A model generated the notes under the pieces. It saw only the letters and a list, made by a program, of their open reading frames with translations. It did no database searches and was not told where the DNA came from. DNA of 6,052 nucleotides from Anaerolineaceae bacterium (GTDB lineage: Bacteria; Chloroflexota; Anaerolineae; Anaerolineales; Villigracilaceae), in contig BQMV01000067.1 in the NCBI GenBank assembly GCA_022181005.1, positions 1-6,052 on the forward strand. Reading direction: 5' to 3'. This document shows positions 5,967-6,052 of this stretch, piece after piece. Position 1 is the first letter of the stretch; each line of letters starts with the position of its first letter. The position numbers and the translations under genes are program-made.

Positions 5967-6001
5967 TCTCGAAGCGTTCATGAACGGATAACGCAACGAG
6001 A
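5967..6001 (+). other. Short interrupted stem-loop in the 3' untranslated region
   Basis: TCTCG (5967-5971) pairs with CGAGA (5997-6001) and GCGTT (5974-5978) with AACGC (5990-5994), separated by a symmetric AA/AA internal loop, with an 11-nt apical loop. A competing 12-bp palindrome, CGTTCATGAACG (5975-5986), lies within it. It sits between the stop codon and the terminator. Function is not known; it may be chance or an mRNA 3'-end structure. Confidence 0.4.
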
Positions 6002-6014
6002 CTGATTCCGTTTA

Positions 6015-6050
6015 AAATAAAAGACTCTCCGGCTGGAGAGTCTTTTATTT
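6015..6050. terminator. Strong bidirectional intrinsic terminator
   Basis: A perfect 16-bp stem (6015-6030 with 6035-6050) with GGCT as the loop. The GC-rich core GACTCTCC/GGAGAGTC is flanked by an A-rich left arm and a T-rich right arm (TTTTATTT), so the hairpin with U-tract forms on both strands. It ends the SPFH-HTH transcript 50 nt after its stop and could also stop a converging transcript from the right. Confidence 0.93.
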
Positions 6051-6052
6051 AC

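Overview
The window looks like a chromosomal segment of a free-living bacterium with moderate to high GC coding sequence. The best guess is Chloroflexota, class Anaerolineae or near it. This rests on general resemblance of the proteins, a DUF433/DUF5615 pair, and an intergenic palindrome built from 'CACGGAGT/CACAGAG' units of a kind I associate with that group. No rRNA or other phylogenetic marker is present, so the assignment is tentative. All genes are on the + strand and no insertion sequence, tRNA, rRNA or CRISPR array is visible.

Layout: (1) bases 1-1655 hold the 3' part of a molybdopterin-binding large subunit of the xanthine dehydrogenase/aldehyde oxidase family, cut by the window edge. 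(2) A short gap carries a perfect 15-bp palindromic repeat (1688-1733). (3) 1748-2098 encodes a MazG-like nucleotide pyrophosphohydrolase. (4) A promoter with a perfect TATAAT, overlaid by a 7-bp inverted repeat, appears to start a tight operon: DUF433 antitoxin-like protein (2144-2365), DUF5615 PIN-like toxin (2365-2736), CBS-containing family II inorganic pyrophosphatase (2733-4070) and an XdhC-family molybdoenzyme maturation factor (4083-4874). The junctions are 1-nt overlap, 4-nt overlap and a 12-nt gap. (5) A separate transcription unit with its own TATAAT box and strong Shine-Dalgarno encodes an SPFH/YdjI-like protein with a C-terminal excisionase-type helix-turn-helix (4948-5964). It is closed by a near-perfect bidirectional terminator (6015-6050).

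Functionally, the first gene and XdhC belong together: XdhC proteins bind molybdenum cofactor and support its sulfuration and insertion into enzymes like the one at the left edge. Between them lie a MazG-like enzyme, a toxin-antitoxin-like pair and a pyrophosphatase. MazG-type enzymes release pyrophosphate from NTPs and family II PPases remove it, so a PPi link is conceivable, but that is inference.

Most genes are recognisable families. The points most worth a second look are the SPFH-HTH fusion, the TA-like pair coupled to a pyrophosphatase, the candidate operator over the TA promoter, the non-xanthine-like active site of the molybdoenzyme, and the palindromic repeat.
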